NCBI GenBank assembly: GCA_963837325.1
Contig: CAWIMV010000002.1
Coordinates: forward strand, 124,001-188,000
DNA: 64,000 bases
Direction of reading: 5' to 3'
Source of the DNA: CAVQKZ01 sp963837325
Lineage (GTDB): Bacteria > Actinomycetota > Actinomycetes > Mycobacteriales > Jatrophihabitantaceae
Shown: positions 1-8,533 of the stretch, one piece after another
Layout of the letters: every line of letters starts with the position of its first letter
How positions within the stretch are numbered: the stretch's first letter is position 1
The notes under the pieces: model-generated
Told to the model about the DNA's origin: nothing
The model's database searches: none
Seen by the model: the letters and a program-made list of their open reading frames with translations, nothing else
Program-made: the position numbers and the translations under genes

Positions 1-1161
1 TGGGTCAAGCAGCTTGGCATCGTGATCATTCTGGTGGCCGTGCTCGCCGTCCTCTTGCCCACCGACCCGGCCTACCTCGCCCAGCGGGTCGTGCTGACCG
101 CAACCGGACAGCCCACGGTGTCCACGAAGGGCACGCTGGCCGGCGCCAACATCGGCATCGCGTTCAAGTTCGTCGTGGCCGTCGTGGCCATCCCGATGGT
201 CTTCACGGCCGCGGCCATCGTCGAGCGCCGCGCCGTGCGGTGGCTCGCCGTGTCGTTCGCGGTGGGATCGTCGCTGTCCGGCGCAGCCGCCTTCCTCGAC
301 CGCGAAGGGCTGACCTCGCTCGGCAAGCTCGTCACGCACATCCCCAACCTGCATGATCGCGAGCCGGGATTCTCCAACCATCCGAACTTCCTGGCTGCCG
401 GGCTGGTGCTCGCCATCCCGTTCGCATGCTGGCTGCTCGCGTCTCATGATCGCCGCGATCGGCTGCTCGGCGCGGCCTGCCTGCCGAGCGCACTGCTCGG
501 CGTCTACGCCAGCGGGTCGCGCGGCGGAGCTGTGTGCGCTGTGGTCACCGTGGTCATCAGCTTCGCGCTGCTGCCGCGGACGCGTCCGTTCCTGCCCGGG
601 ATCCTGCTGGCCGGTGGGGTGGCGGCCGGGGCGGTGGCCGCCTTCGTCCCGTCGGTCGGAGCGGCGGTGTTGCGGGTGACGCGGCTCAGCGGCGGTGTCA
701 GCACCGAGGGCAGCGACACCGTCCGGGCCATGGTCGGCGCCCAGGGTGTGCGCGACTTCCACCACTCCCCGATCAACGGAATCGGGCTGCAGGTGGCGAC
801 CGAGGCGTCGCAGGTCTACATCCAGCAACTCGCTTCAGGGGGACTGCTGCTGTTCGGCGCGATGTCGGTCTACATGCTCGGCGGCATGTGGGCGTCGTGG
901 AAGGTGATCCCCCGCCACGACCTCGGCGCGGCATTGCTCGGCGCGTTCTTCGCCACGCTGGGTCTCAACATCTTCGAGGCTGACCTGACCGACCGCTTCT
1001 ACTACGTGCCGGCCGCCATCCTCATCGCCCTGCTCTACGTCGACCAGCGCGACGACGCGGCCCTGGCCGCCGCCGATGCCACTGACGCCACTGCCGCCGC
1101 CGCGGCCGCGACGGACGCGGTCCCGCAGGCGACCGGTCCGGCTTGGTCGGCGCACCGATGA
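1..1161 (+). CDS. O-antigen ligase / Wzy-like polysaccharide polymerase (5' end cut by window)
   Basis: Integral membrane protein of the O-antigen ligase/polymerase superfamily, which joins lipid-linked sugar repeats outside the membrane. The frame is open to base 1, so the true start lies left of the window; GTG at 22 is only an internal candidate. At least 386 residues remain, mostly hydrophobic segments. Family-like signatures are the ASGSRGG loop near residue 170 and the late segment with YIQQLASGGLLLFG, which resembles the conserved pre-membrane motif of the family. The C-terminus is a low-complexity Ala/Asp/Thr tail. Its stop overlaps the ATG of the next gene (ATGA at 1158-1161), so the two are probably translationally coupled. 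Polymerase versus ligase cannot be decided from the sequence. Confidence 0.8.
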   Translation, partial: WVKQLGIVIILVAVLAVLLPTDPAYLAQRVVLTATGQPTVSTKGTLAGANIGIAFKFVVAVVAIPMVFTAAAIVERRAVRWLAVSFAVGSSLSGAAAFLDREGLTSLGKLVTHIPNLHDREPGFSNHPNFLAAGLVLAIPFACWLLASHDRRDRLLGAACLPSALLGVYASGSRGGAVCAVVTVVISFALLPRTRPFLPGILLAGGVAAGAVAAFVPSVGAAVLRVTRLSGGVSTEGSDTVRAMVGAQGVRDFHHSPINGIGLQVATEASQVYIQQLASGGLLLFGAMSVYMLGGMWASWKVIPRHDLGAALLGAFFATLGLNIFEADLTDRFYYVPAAILIALLYVDQRDDAALAAADATDATAAAAAATDAVPQATGPAWSAHR

Positions 1162-2009
1162 CCGTGGCCCGCCAGTTGGAACTGGCTCGGCACGAGGCCA
1201 AGCGCGTGGTGCAGACCCGGCGCGCCTTTCGCAACTGGCCGGCCTTGCTCAAGGACATGGCCGGCGCCACGGTGGGGCACGGCTCCGACGAGTTGACGTT
1301 CCAGACCAAGCGCGGGCCCGTGCTCACCTGCCCGAACGTGCCCGGCGCCCGCTTGCCGTTGTACGAGCAGTTCGCCGACGACTGCTACCGCATCGACTGG
1401 CTGCTCGGCCCGCTCGCGGGCAATCCGCTGCACGTCGTCGACATCGGCGCGCACATCGGCTCGTTCGCGGTTAACCTGGCCGTCCGCAACGTGGGCACGA
1501 CCGTGGCGTGCTACGAGCCGTCGCCCGAGAGCGCCAAGTACCTGCGCCGCAATGTCGACCAGAACGGGCTGCACGGTCGCATCACCGTGCACGAGGCCGC
1601 GCTGGCCGCCGGGGCCGGCTGGGCGCTGCTCGACGACAACAGCGGCGGCAGCGTGCACAACGGCCTGATGCGGGCGGAGCACCGTCTGGTCGAGGGCGAT
1701 GACGCGCTCGGTGCGCGCGGCGCGGTGAAGGTGGCGACGACGACGTTCGATCAGGCGGTGGCCGCGGCACCGGCGCCGGTCGACCTGGTCAAGATGGACT
1801 GCGAGGGCGGCGAATACGCGCTGGTGTACGCATCGTCGCCGTCGAGGTGGGAGTCGGTCCAGCGGGTCGTGCTGGAGTACCACCCGGTCGCCGGCGAGTC
1901 GTGGGACGAACTGCGGGACTGGTTCGGGCGGGTCGGACTGCGAGTGATCCGGCACGAGGCGAACGGCGTGGGGCTGGGCACGGCCTGGCTGTCGCGGTCG
2001 CCGGCCTGA
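1158..2009 (+). CDS. FkbM family SAM-dependent methyltransferase (pair 1, copy a)
   Basis: Predicted sugar O-methyltransferase of the FkbM family, cytosolic, acting on a glycan precursor. The SAM-binding loop VVDIGAHIGSF lies at about residues 93-103, and the family acidic motif VKMDCEGGEY at about residue 212. I chose ATG 1158, which overlaps the upstream stop, over an in-frame TTG at 1143. The protein (283 aa) is closely similar along its length to the product of 3149-3976: both have a CPN-PGAR segment followed by a DDCYR/EDCYR motif. The two flank a GT4 gene, so a local duplication is likely. The substrate is unknown; the neighbours imply an exopolysaccharide sugar. Confidence 0.88.
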   Translation: MTVARQLELARHEAKRVVQTRRAFRNWPALLKDMAGATVGHGSDELTFQTKRGPVLTCPNVPGARLPLYEQFADDCYRIDWLLGPLAGNPLHVVDIGAHIGSFAVNLAVRNVGTTVACYEPSPESAKYLRRNVDQNGLHGRITVHEAALAAGAGWALLDDNSGGSVHNGLMRAEHRLVEGDDALGARGAVKVATTTFDQAVAAAPAPVDLVKMDCEGGEYALVYASSPSRWESVQRVVLEYHPVAGESWDELRDWFGRVGLRVIRHEANGVGLGTAWLSRSPA

Positions 2010-2025
2010 GCGGGGATTAGCCGCC

Positions 2026-3102
2026 ATGCGTATCGCCTTCTTGCTCAACGGAATGACCGGGTATCTCGATGCGCAGTACCGGCAACTGCACAAGCTCGGC
2101 AACGACTTGCTGGTCGTGACTCCTGCCCCCGACGCACTAGGCGAGGCGATGGCCGACACGGATTTCGCCGGCGTCATCAACGACGACTACGCCCGGATGA
2201 TCGGCTGGAGCGCGCCGCCGAAGCCGGCTGAGCTCGTGCGGCTGGTGCGGGATTTCGCGCCCGATGCCGTCGTGATGACGTCGTGGAACTACTGCCGCGC
2301 CTACCGGGCGGTCATGAAGAGCGTCCCGCCGCGGGTCGTCCGGATCCTGATCATGGACAACCTCTGGCGCGCGGCGCCCAAGCAGTGGCTGGGGCGAGCC
2401 ACGCACCGCGTCTACGTCGACCCGGTAGCCGACTGCGCGATGGTGCCGAGCGACCGCACCGAGTTCTACGCGCGCCGGCTGGGATTCGGCGTGGAAGACA
2501 TCATCCGCGGTTCGTTGTCGGCCGACGTCGACCTGTTCGGCTCGCCGCCGCGCTCGGGTGCCGAACTCGCGTCGCGGCGGGCGTTCCTGTACGTCGGCCG
2601 GCTGGTCGAGCACAAGGGTCCGGACATCCTGGCTGCGGCCTACCGCACGTACCGTGAGCGCGTCGACGACCCCTGGGACCTGCAGGTGGCCGGAACCGGT
2701 CCGTACGACGCCGCGCTCCGCGAGATTCCCGGCGTGACGATGCACGGGTTCCTGCAGCCGTCCCAGGTCGCCGAGCTGATGCGGGCGTCCTCGTGCCTGA
2801 CGCTGACGTCGCGGATCGAGCCGTACGGGGTGGTCGTGCACGAAGCGGCGGCAGCCGGGCTACCCATCCTGTGCTCGGATTTCGCCGGAGCGGTGCCGGG
2901 GCTGCTGCAGGACGGCTACAACGGCTGGGTGGTGCCCGCGGGCGACGTGCCGCGCTGGGCCGAGGCGCTCGGGCGGATGAGCGCACTGCCGCCGGATCGG
3001 CTGGGCTCGATGTCTGACGTCAGCCGGGCGTTGTCAACCCGCCTCAGCCCGGCGGGGTGGGCGCTGAACCTGCACGAGGAGATCGCCCGCCGCCTCCACT
3101 GA
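2026..3102 (+). CDS. GT4-type glycosyltransferase
   Basis: Retaining GT-B glycosyltransferase, probably adding one sugar to the lipid-linked repeat at the cytoplasmic face. The C-terminal nucleotide-sugar domain begins with LYVGRLVEHKGPDIL near residue 186. The E-x7-E signature of the family is EPYGVVVHE near residue 265, followed by a glycine-rich PILCSDFAGAVPGLL segment. Length (358 aa) is normal for GT4. It sits 16 bp after the first FkbM gene and 46 bp before the second, all on the same strand. Donor and acceptor cannot be read from the sequence. Confidence 0.88.
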   Translation: MRIAFLLNGMTGYLDAQYRQLHKLGNDLLVVTPAPDALGEAMADTDFAGVINDDYARMIGWSAPPKPAELVRLVRDFAPDAVVMTSWNYCRAYRAVMKSVPPRVVRILIMDNLWRAAPKQWLGRATHRVYVDPVADCAMVPSDRTEFYARRLGFGVEDIIRGSLSADVDLFGSPPRSGAELASRRAFLYVGRLVEHKGPDILAAAYRTYRERVDDPWDLQVAGTGPYDAALREIPGVTMHGFLQPSQVAELMRASSCLTLTSRIEPYGVVVHEAAAAGLPILCSDFAGAVPGLLQDGYNGWVVPAGDVPRWAEALGRMSALPPDRLGSMSDVSRALSTRLSPAGWALNLHEEIARRLH

Positions 3103-3148
3103 GCGCCCGTCCGGGGACTATTGTCCGACCGGAGTCCAGGGAGTCCTT

Positions 3149-3976
3149 TTGCCGAACAGCGTCCTGTTCACGTTGCGCCGCGTCGGCCAGACGCCGCGGA
3201 CGTTCGCGAACTGGCTGCCGGTGCTGTCGGACATGGCTCGGGAGCGCATGGGCCGGGGCCCTAAGGCGCTGAGCTTCGCCACCCGCAGCGGCCTGCGAAT
3301 CGACTGCCCCAACCAGCCCGGGGCCCGGGTCCCGATCTACGAAATCTTCGCCGAAGACTGCTACCGGCTGGAGTGGTTCCTCGGGCCCCTACTGCAGCGC
3401 CCGGTGCAGGTGATCGACGTCGGCGCGCACGTGGGGACGTTCTCGTGCCGGCTGGCCCAGCTGCATCCGCAAGCCACGATCGTCGCGTTCGAGCCGTCGT
3501 CGACGAGTGCGAGCTTCTTGCGCCGCAACGTCGAGCAGAACGGCCTCGGCGACCGCATCAGCGTGTTCGAGATGGCGCTCGCCGCAACAACCGGGCACGC
3601 GGTCTTCGACGACAACGGCGGTGGCAGCGGCCTGAACGGATTGGTCTCGGCCGGGCACACCAACGGCGCCGGCGCGCCGACGAAGGTGCAGACGATCGCG
3701 TTTGACGAAGCGGTGGCCGCTGCGCCGGCACCTGTGGACATCGTCAAGATCGACTGCGAAGGCGGCGAGTACGACCTGGTGTTGGGCTCCTCGCCCGCGA
3801 GTTGGGAGTCGGTGCAGCGACTGGTCATCGAGTACCACCCGGTCAACGGTCGGTCCTGGGACGAGCTGCGGGCGTGGTTCGCCGACGCCGGACTGCACCT
3901 GCAGCACGAATCCACGCTCAACGGTTACGGCTGCGCGTGGCTGTCGCGCGAGCCGCTGGCGCCCGCGGGTCACTGA
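3149..3976 (+). CDS. FkbM family SAM-dependent methyltransferase (pair 1, copy b)
   Basis: Second FkbM methyltransferase of the first paralogous pair (275 aa). The SAM loop VIDVGAHVGTF lies near residue 90 and VKIDCEGGEY near residue 200. The start is TTG at 3149 with a GGGAG-type ribosome site about 8 bases upstream. A possible -10 box TATTGT lies at 3119-3124, so this gene may have its own promoter in addition to read-through. It is much like the 1158-2009 protein and probably methylates another position or another sugar of the same glycan. The GT61 gene starts 3 bases after its stop. Confidence 0.88.
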   Translation: MPNSVLFTLRRVGQTPRTFANWLPVLSDMARERMGRGPKALSFATRSGLRIDCPNQPGARVPIYEIFAEDCYRLEWFLGPLLQRPVQVIDVGAHVGTFSCRLAQLHPQATIVAFEPSSTSASFLRRNVEQNGLGDRISVFEMALAATTGHAVFDDNGGGSGLNGLVSAGHTNGAGAPTKVQTIAFDEAVAAAPAPVDIVKIDCEGGEYDLVLGSSPASWESVQRLVIEYHPVNGRSWDELRAWFADAGLHLQHESTLNGYGCAWLSREPLAPAGH

Positions 3977-3979
3977 ACG

Positions 3980-5176
3980 ATGGTTCGCCTGCCGCCTCCG
4001 CTGCGGCCGCTGTTCCCGTACCTCAAGCCGGTCTATGTCCGGGCCACCCGGCTGGCCGCACCATCGACGTTGCTGCTCAGCCGATTGCGGGGCCGGCGGT
4101 TGCCGACCGGCGTGGTCGCGACGATGGAAGCGGCCGCCGCCTCCAGTGGGGGACGCTGCGTCGTGGCTCGGCCCGAGGAGTTCGTCTCCCGGCCGCCGCA
4201 CCTCGGCCGGCCGGCCGGCCTTCCGCCGCTGGAGCCGGCCGGTGACGAGACCGTGCCACGGGTGGCGGTGGCCGAGCTGCCAAACGGGCGCGTCCTCGGC
4301 CCGCACCGGGCCGTCATCACCGGCCGCGGCGATCTGTTGCAGGAGTTGAGCGTCTACTTCGGCACGTCCCGGCCCCGGGAGCACCCGTTGTTCCTCAACC
4401 CCTTCCCCGGCGCGCCGGCCGAGGTCCCGGGCCGGCTCGGCGTGCTGGCCTCACGCGGCGACTCGAACTACTACCACTTCCTGTGTGACGTGCTGCCGCG
4501 GATCGGCGTGCTGGCCCAGGCGCCGGAGGTCGCACCGCCCGACCAGTGGTACGTCCCGGCGGGGACGAGGTTCCAGCGCGAGCTGCTCGATCTGATCGGC
4601 ATCCCGGAGGCGGCCCGGGTCGACGCCAGCGCGAATCCGCATGTGCGGGCGCAGTGCCTCGTGGTGCCCGGCCTGCCCGCGACCACCGAGAAGAACCCGC
4701 CGTGGGTCGTGCGGTTCCTACGCGAGCGGCTGCTCGATGGTGCCGAGGTGGCTGGCTCGCGGCAGCCGGTCTACGTCACGCGCGGCGCGGCCGCGAACAA
4801 CCGCGCGATCGTCAACGAGGCGGCCCTGGTCGAACTGCTCACCGCGCGCGGCTTCCGGGTGCTCGACCCCGGCGCCCTGCCGGTGCGCGAGCAGATCAGC
4901 ACCTTCGCGCGGGCCTCGGTCATCGTGTCGGCGCACGGGGCGGCCCTGGCCAACCTGGTGTTCGCCAGCCCCGGCGCCGCCGTCGTGGAGATCTTCCCGG
5001 CGGGCGGGGTCCTGCCGGATTTCTGGAAGCTGGCCGCAGGTGTCCCCGGCCTGACCTACCGCTACCTGTCGGCCTGGCCGACGTCGAACCGGCGACGGAA
5101 CCGGGCCAGCGCGATCGTCACCGACATCGAGGTCGATCTGGCGGCGTTGACGTCCCTGCTCGACGAACTCACTTGA
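3980..5176 (+). CDS. GT61 (DUF563) family glycosyltransferase
   Basis: Glycosyltransferase family 61 / DUF563 protein of capsular polysaccharide loci (398 aa). The family signature DSNYYHFLCDVLPRIG lies near residue 158, and the late motif SAHGAALANLVF with VVEIFPAGG near residues 315-345. No signal peptide or membrane segment is evident. The start ATG follows the previous stop by 3 bases, so co-translation is likely. The last 8 bases overlap tail-to-tail with the SGNH gene on the other strand, leaving no room for a conventional terminator. Linkage specificity is unknown. Confidence 0.85.
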   Translation: MVRLPPPLRPLFPYLKPVYVRATRLAAPSTLLLSRLRGRRLPTGVVATMEAAAASSGGRCVVARPEEFVSRPPHLGRPAGLPPLEPAGDETVPRVAVAELPNGRVLGPHRAVITGRGDLLQELSVYFGTSRPREHPLFLNPFPGAPAEVPGRLGVLASRGDSNYYHFLCDVLPRIGVLAQAPEVAPPDQWYVPAGTRFQRELLDLIGIPEAARVDASANPHVRAQCLVVPGLPATTEKNPPWVVRFLRERLLDGAEVAGSRQPVYVTRGAAANNRAIVNEAALVELLTARGFRVLDPGALPVREQISTFARASVIVSAHGAALANLVFASPGAAVVEIFPAGGVLPDFWKLAAGVPGLTYRYLSAWPTSNRRRNRASAIVTDIEVDLAALTSLLDELT

Positions 5177-5966
5177 GATGGGGCTGGGTGTCAGCCCAGG
5201 CCAGGATCTCGTGCGCCAACTCCTCGCCGATGGCTCGGTGGAACGCCGGCGTGTAGTGCCCGCCGTCCGGCGTCGCCTCCTCGCCCTCCGGGACGTGCCG
5301 CGCCACTACGTCGGAGACGTTGAAAACCCGCACGTTCGGCTTGTCCATCCGCTCCACCATCGCGGCGATGGCGTCGTTCATCACCGCGATCCGCTCCCGC
5401 ATACCCGGGAACCACGACCACCAGCGCCGGCCCGGGGGCAGGATCTCCATCACCAGCACGAGTGGGCTGCCGACGAGCTGGATCTTGGTGATCAGCCGTT
5501 CCAGGTCGGCGGCCACCCGTCGCGGACGGGAGCGGAACAGCGTCGAGTCGAACTTCGTGTCGGCGCGGGCCTGCAGCTTCGCCAGCGCCATCCAGGCCGG
5601 CCGCAGCAGGTGCTTGCGGTAGCGCTCACGGATCAGGCCGGGCCGGGCCCGCTCACTGTTGGCGTGGCGCTCGAGCCACCACGGCAGCAGGAAGTGGATC
5701 GCTTCGTAGTGGCCGTACATGAGGATGACGACATCCGGTGACCAGCCCAGGACCTCGCTCTCCCAGTTGCGCAGCGTGGACTTCGTCCGCTCGGACGGCA
5801 CACCGATCGCCCGCACTTCGGTCGGGCGGCCGGCGCCGAGGAGTTCGGCTTCGATCGCCCGCGGAAAGGCGAAATCGCTGCGTGGGCCGCCCATTTCCGA
5901 TAGCCAGATGACTGTCGATGCGCCCTTTACGAGCACCCGGATGGGCAGCTGAATCGGGGCAGACAT
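5169..5966 (-). CDS. divergent SGNH/GDSL-like hydrolase
   Basis: Protein of 265 aa that I place with SGNH/GDSL esterases on overall pattern: an N-terminal beta strand, VVILMYGHYE at the block III position near residue 85, and a C-terminal DGGHYTPAFHR at about residue 242, which fits the D-x-x-H block V. The block I GDS nucleophile motif is not clear (SEMGGPRSD is found there), and block III lacks the usual Asn. Activity is therefore uncertain. In a polysaccharide locus such proteins often add or remove O-acetyl groups. No signal peptide is visible. It converges with the GT61 gene and is divergent from the hexapeptide acyltransferase at 6097. Confidence 0.6.
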   Translation of the reverse strand: MSAPIQLPIRVLVKGASTVIWLSEMGGPRSDFAFPRAIEAELLGAGRPTEVRAIGVPSERTKSTLRNWESEVLGWSPDVVILMYGHYEAIHFLLPWWLERHANSERARPGLIRERYRKHLLRPAWMALAKLQARADTKFDSTLFRSRPRRVAADLERLITKIQLVGSPLVLVMEILPPGRRWWSWFPGMRERIAVMNDAIAAMVERMDKPNVRVFNVSDVVARHVPEGEEATPDGGHYTPAFHRAIGEELAHEILAWADTQPHLK

Positions 5967-6082
5967 TCGCGCTCCATCCCGCCGGTGCGAGCGCCGCAGG
6001 CCACTCCGCGGCGAGGACGATCAGAATAACCGCCCGGTGTCGGGCGGTCGCGGTGAACGGCTGAGCCCTTCGGGGCGTGGAC

Positions 6083-6088
6083 TAATGT
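6083..6088 (+). promoter_or_regulatory. candidate -10 box (TAATGT) for the acyltransferase at 6097
   Basis: TAATGT fits the actinobacterial TAnnnT -10 consensus and lies 8 bases before the ATG at 6097, so the transcript would begin at or next to the start codon. An alternative ATG at 6085 would fall inside this box. Confidence 0.4.
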
Positions 6089-6096
6089 CTGCCCGC

Positions 6097-6681
6097 ATGG
6101 CGTCGTCCCCATCCGGGTCGGAACTGAATTTCTCGCAGCTGGTGTTTTCCGACCTGCAGCGCTACCGCCCCGACGAGCGCCCGAGCTGGCCGCGCGTGCT
6201 CGCCCGCTGCCTGGTGCTGCCCGGACTCATCGCCTCCGTCATCATCCGGGCCCAGCAGTGCCTGTTCCGGTCCGGGCACGTGCGGCTCGCGCACATACTG
6301 CGCACCGTCGGCGTGCTCACAGTGAGCGCCGACTTCGTCCCCGGTATGACGATCGGGACGGGCTTGCTCATCGCCCACCCGGTCGGGGTGACGATCGGCA
6401 ACAGCCTGACGATCGGCGACGGGGTGACGTTGGCGGGCGGAGTGACGGTGGGCGCACGCAACCCCGATGGCCGGGTGGAGCAGGAGTTCGCGACGATCTG
6501 CGACGGCGCGATCATCCTGGCCAACGCGGTCCTCGTCGGCGGCGTGCGGATCGGGGCACACGCACAGGTCGGTGCCAACTCGGTGGTGTTGTCCGACGTC
6601 GAGGACTATGCCGTCGTATTCGGGGTGCCGGCCCGCAAGGTCGGCACGCGCGAGGCTGCGCTCGGAGCTTCGCCCACGTAG
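6097..6681 (+). CDS. left-handed beta-helix acyltransferase (serine acetyltransferase-like)
   Basis: Hexapeptide-repeat acyltransferase, 194 aa from ATG 6097 (198 aa from ATG 6085). An alpha-helical N-terminal part is followed by a left-handed beta-helix. The repeats are visible as TIGTGLLIAHPVGVTIGNS and later LVGGVRIGAHAQVGANSVV, and the protein ends with the VFGVPARKVG cap common in CysE/WcaF-like enzymes. The architecture matches serine O-acetyltransferase-like proteins, which in polysaccharide clusters usually O-acetylate a sugar. No cysK or other cysteine gene is near, which favours sugar acetylation. A leaderless promoter is likely. Confidence 0.78.
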   Translation: MASSPSGSELNFSQLVFSDLQRYRPDERPSWPRVLARCLVLPGLIASVIIRAQQCLFRSGHVRLAHILRTVGVLTVSADFVPGMTIGTGLLIAHPVGVTIGNSLTIGDGVTLAGGVTVGARNPDGRVEQEFATICDGAIILANAVLVGGVRIGAHAQVGANSVVLSDVEDYAVVFGVPARKVGTREAALGASPT

Positions 6682-6756
6682 CTCGAACAGCGGCGCCGGC
6701 GGCCGGAGGGATTCGGCCGTCGGCGCCGCGCGTCCGACTCGGGGTAGTCGCGACAA

Positions 6757-7716
6757 TTATTTCTGGGGGATGGCCGCCGCGCGGATGTTCGCGGGCACGC
6801 TGTCGACCACTTCGAACACCGGCACGGTGCTAGTGAAGTAAAGCTTGCCGCGGAAGTATTCCTGTTCTTCGGTGATCTGAGCCGTACGGGTGTCGAACAT
6901 GATCGTCCGGTCGTCGTCCGGGCGCCCATGCGGGTCCACGAACTCGAATGCCTGGACCGGGTTGCCGAGCGAATCGTGGGTGGCTCCCCCAAGTCGCACG
7001 TGCCCGAGGTGAGCGAGCACCTCGATCGCGGCCGAGCGGAGCTTCGGCTTGGCCAGTCGGCGTCGCACGATGTCGGTCACGCCGACAAATACCCGTTCGT
7101 CCGACGAAGTGGAGCCGACGGAATGGGCTCGCACGTACGCCTCGAGCGCAGCTGGGTTGGTGGGCAGTCGATCGAGGAACTGCGGCGAGTTCATGCCGTC
7201 GATGAACTGCGGGCCCGGCGGCAACAGCCACACCTCCTTGCGCGCTGGGTCGGTGCCGGAGCGCTCGTTGCGTAGTTGCCAGGTCTGTCCGTTCGGACGG
7301 ACCCAGTACTCGAAGCGGCTTTCCACGCCAGGCTGTCCCGGGGTCGGTCCCTGGTGCTCGACGTCGACCAGGTGCAGGAACTGGTTCGGGCCGAGATGAT
7401 CGCTCGGGCTGACCGCGGCGACGTGAGCCAGGTGATGCAGGGCCTGGATCGCGTTGGCCTGATCCGCGGAACCGGGTGATCCCGCGGGCAGGAGCGTGGG
7501 CACCGCGATGCAGGCCGCGGCCGCCAGCCCGGCGGCCGCAGCGAGGGCCACGGTGCGGCGCCGCCGGTTCGGACGCGTTGCGATGAGCCGGTGATCCTCC
7601 CGGCGCGGAATCGGATCCGAGCTCAACACCTGGTTCAGAATGACGGCGCGCTCATCGGCCGGCCAGTGCGGCGCAAGCCGCAGGTCGCTCAGACGCTGGT
7701 CGAGGTCGGTGCTCAT
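6757..7716 (-). CDS. CU044_5270-type membrane protein, partner of the ECF sigma factor
   Basis: A 319-residue protein with a basic cytosolic N-terminus (1-55, including RPNRRRR), one membrane segment at about 56-78 (Ala-rich, ending AVPTLLPAG) and a large extracytoplasmic domain. The pattern matches the actinobacterial family named CU044_5270, which sits beside ECF-type sigma genes and may act as anti-sigma or sensor. The start ATG overlaps the sigma gene stop by 4 bases, so both come from one transcript. No zinc-binding H-x3-C-x2-C anti-sigma motif is present, so the mode of action is open. Confidence 0.75.
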   Translation of the reverse strand: MSTDLDQRLSDLRLAPHWPADERAVILNQVLSSDPIPRREDHRLIATRPNRRRRTVALAAAAGLAAAACIAVPTLLPAGSPGSADQANAIQALHHLAHVAAVSPSDHLGPNQFLHLVDVEHQGPTPGQPGVESRFEYWVRPNGQTWQLRNERSGTDPARKEVWLLPPGPQFIDGMNSPQFLDRLPTNPAALEAYVRAHSVGSTSSDERVFVGVTDIVRRRLAKPKLRSAAIEVLAHLGHVRLGGATHDSLGNPVQAFEFVDPHGRPDDDRTIMFDTRTAQITEEQEYFRGKLYFTSTVPVFEVVDSVPANIRAAAIPQK

Positions 7717-8273
7717 ATCGCGGTCTCCCTGCTGATCTCAAGATGGGCGGATGTACGTCGTGGCGAGCGTGGTTCTTCCTCGGCGGCGAGGACCCGCCGT
7801 AGTCGATTGCGCGCCCGATGCAGGCGCAGTTCGAAGGCTCTGCGGGAACAACCGGCGACCTCGGCTGCCTGCGCTACCGACAAGCCGTCCCAGCCGGTGA
7901 GTAGCAACGCCTCACGTTCTACCGGCGACAGGTCAGCGAGTGCGGAAAGCATGGCCCGGCGCTCGAGGGCGATCTCGTCCGCACCGGAGGACGCGGTGCT
8001 CGATCGTTCGAGGTTGACCAGCTGGTCGGTGAGCCGCTGCTGGCGAGCACTTCCTCGACGGCGGTTGCCGATCGTGTTGCGGGCAACCACCAGCAGCCAG
8101 GGCAAAGCATCTGCGGGGACCTCATCGATTCGCCGCCAGGCCACCAGGAACACTTCCGAGACGACGTCCTGGGCCGCATTCGCGCCGACATGCCGGTACG
8201 AGTAGGCGAGCACCCGCACCGAGTTCTCCTCGAACAGTTCACGTAGCCGCGCCTCGCGAGTTGGGGTGCCCAT
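7713..8273 (-). CDS. ECF-type RNA polymerase sigma factor
   Basis: Sigma-70 family ECF factor (186 aa from ATG 8273; a longer GTG start at 8309 adds residues that look non-conserved). Region 2 spans about residues 10-80, with a DVVSEVFLVAWRRID helix that would bind the -10 element. Region 4 spans about 110-165, with a helix-turn-helix around SVAQAAEVAGCSRRAFELR. The C-terminal tail is short and charged. It is co-transcribed with the membrane partner downstream (4-bp overlap). The gene is divergent from the secreted GH43 at 8534 across 260 bp, so it may respond to the cell envelope or an extracellular polysaccharide, but no target promoter can be defined here. Confidence 0.88.
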   Translation of the reverse strand: MGTPTREARLRELFEENSVRVLAYSYRHVGANAAQDVVSEVFLVAWRRIDEVPADALPWLLVVARNTIGNRRRGSARQQRLTDQLVNLERSSTASSGADEIALERRAMLSALADLSPVEREALLLTGWDGLSVAQAAEVAGCSRRAFELRLHRARNRLRRVLAAEEEPRSPRRTSAHLEISRETAI

Positions 8274-8436
8274 ACCCCGTACTGTCCGGCACTCGGCCTG
8301 ACTTCTCACCTCGTGCGCGCCGGATCACGTCCGCAAGTAGGCCAGGTCCGCGCGCTCGGCTACAGACAAGGCCATGAGCCGCACGCTAGGCCGCGGCCCC
8401 GACACTCCAGTCAGCTTCGCCCCGCCCGGGCCTGCG

Positions 8437-8468
8437 TTGACAGTTTCCGGCCCGCAAGTTTTGGTAAT
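8437..8468 (+). promoter_or_regulatory. candidate promoter for the GH43 gene
   Basis: A consensus -35 TTGACA lies at 8437-8442. AT-richer sequence follows about 18-21 bases later (TTGGTAATGA, 8461-8470), where a -10 could lie, though no hexamer with ideal spacing stands out. The gene has a good ribosome site AGGAG at 8523-8527, 6 bases before the ATG. Confidence 0.35.
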
Positions 8469-8533
8469 GAGGATGGCAACACACGATCTGCGCCTCTGGA
8501 CGTAACTGCGGCTTCCACCCTCAGGAGACCATC

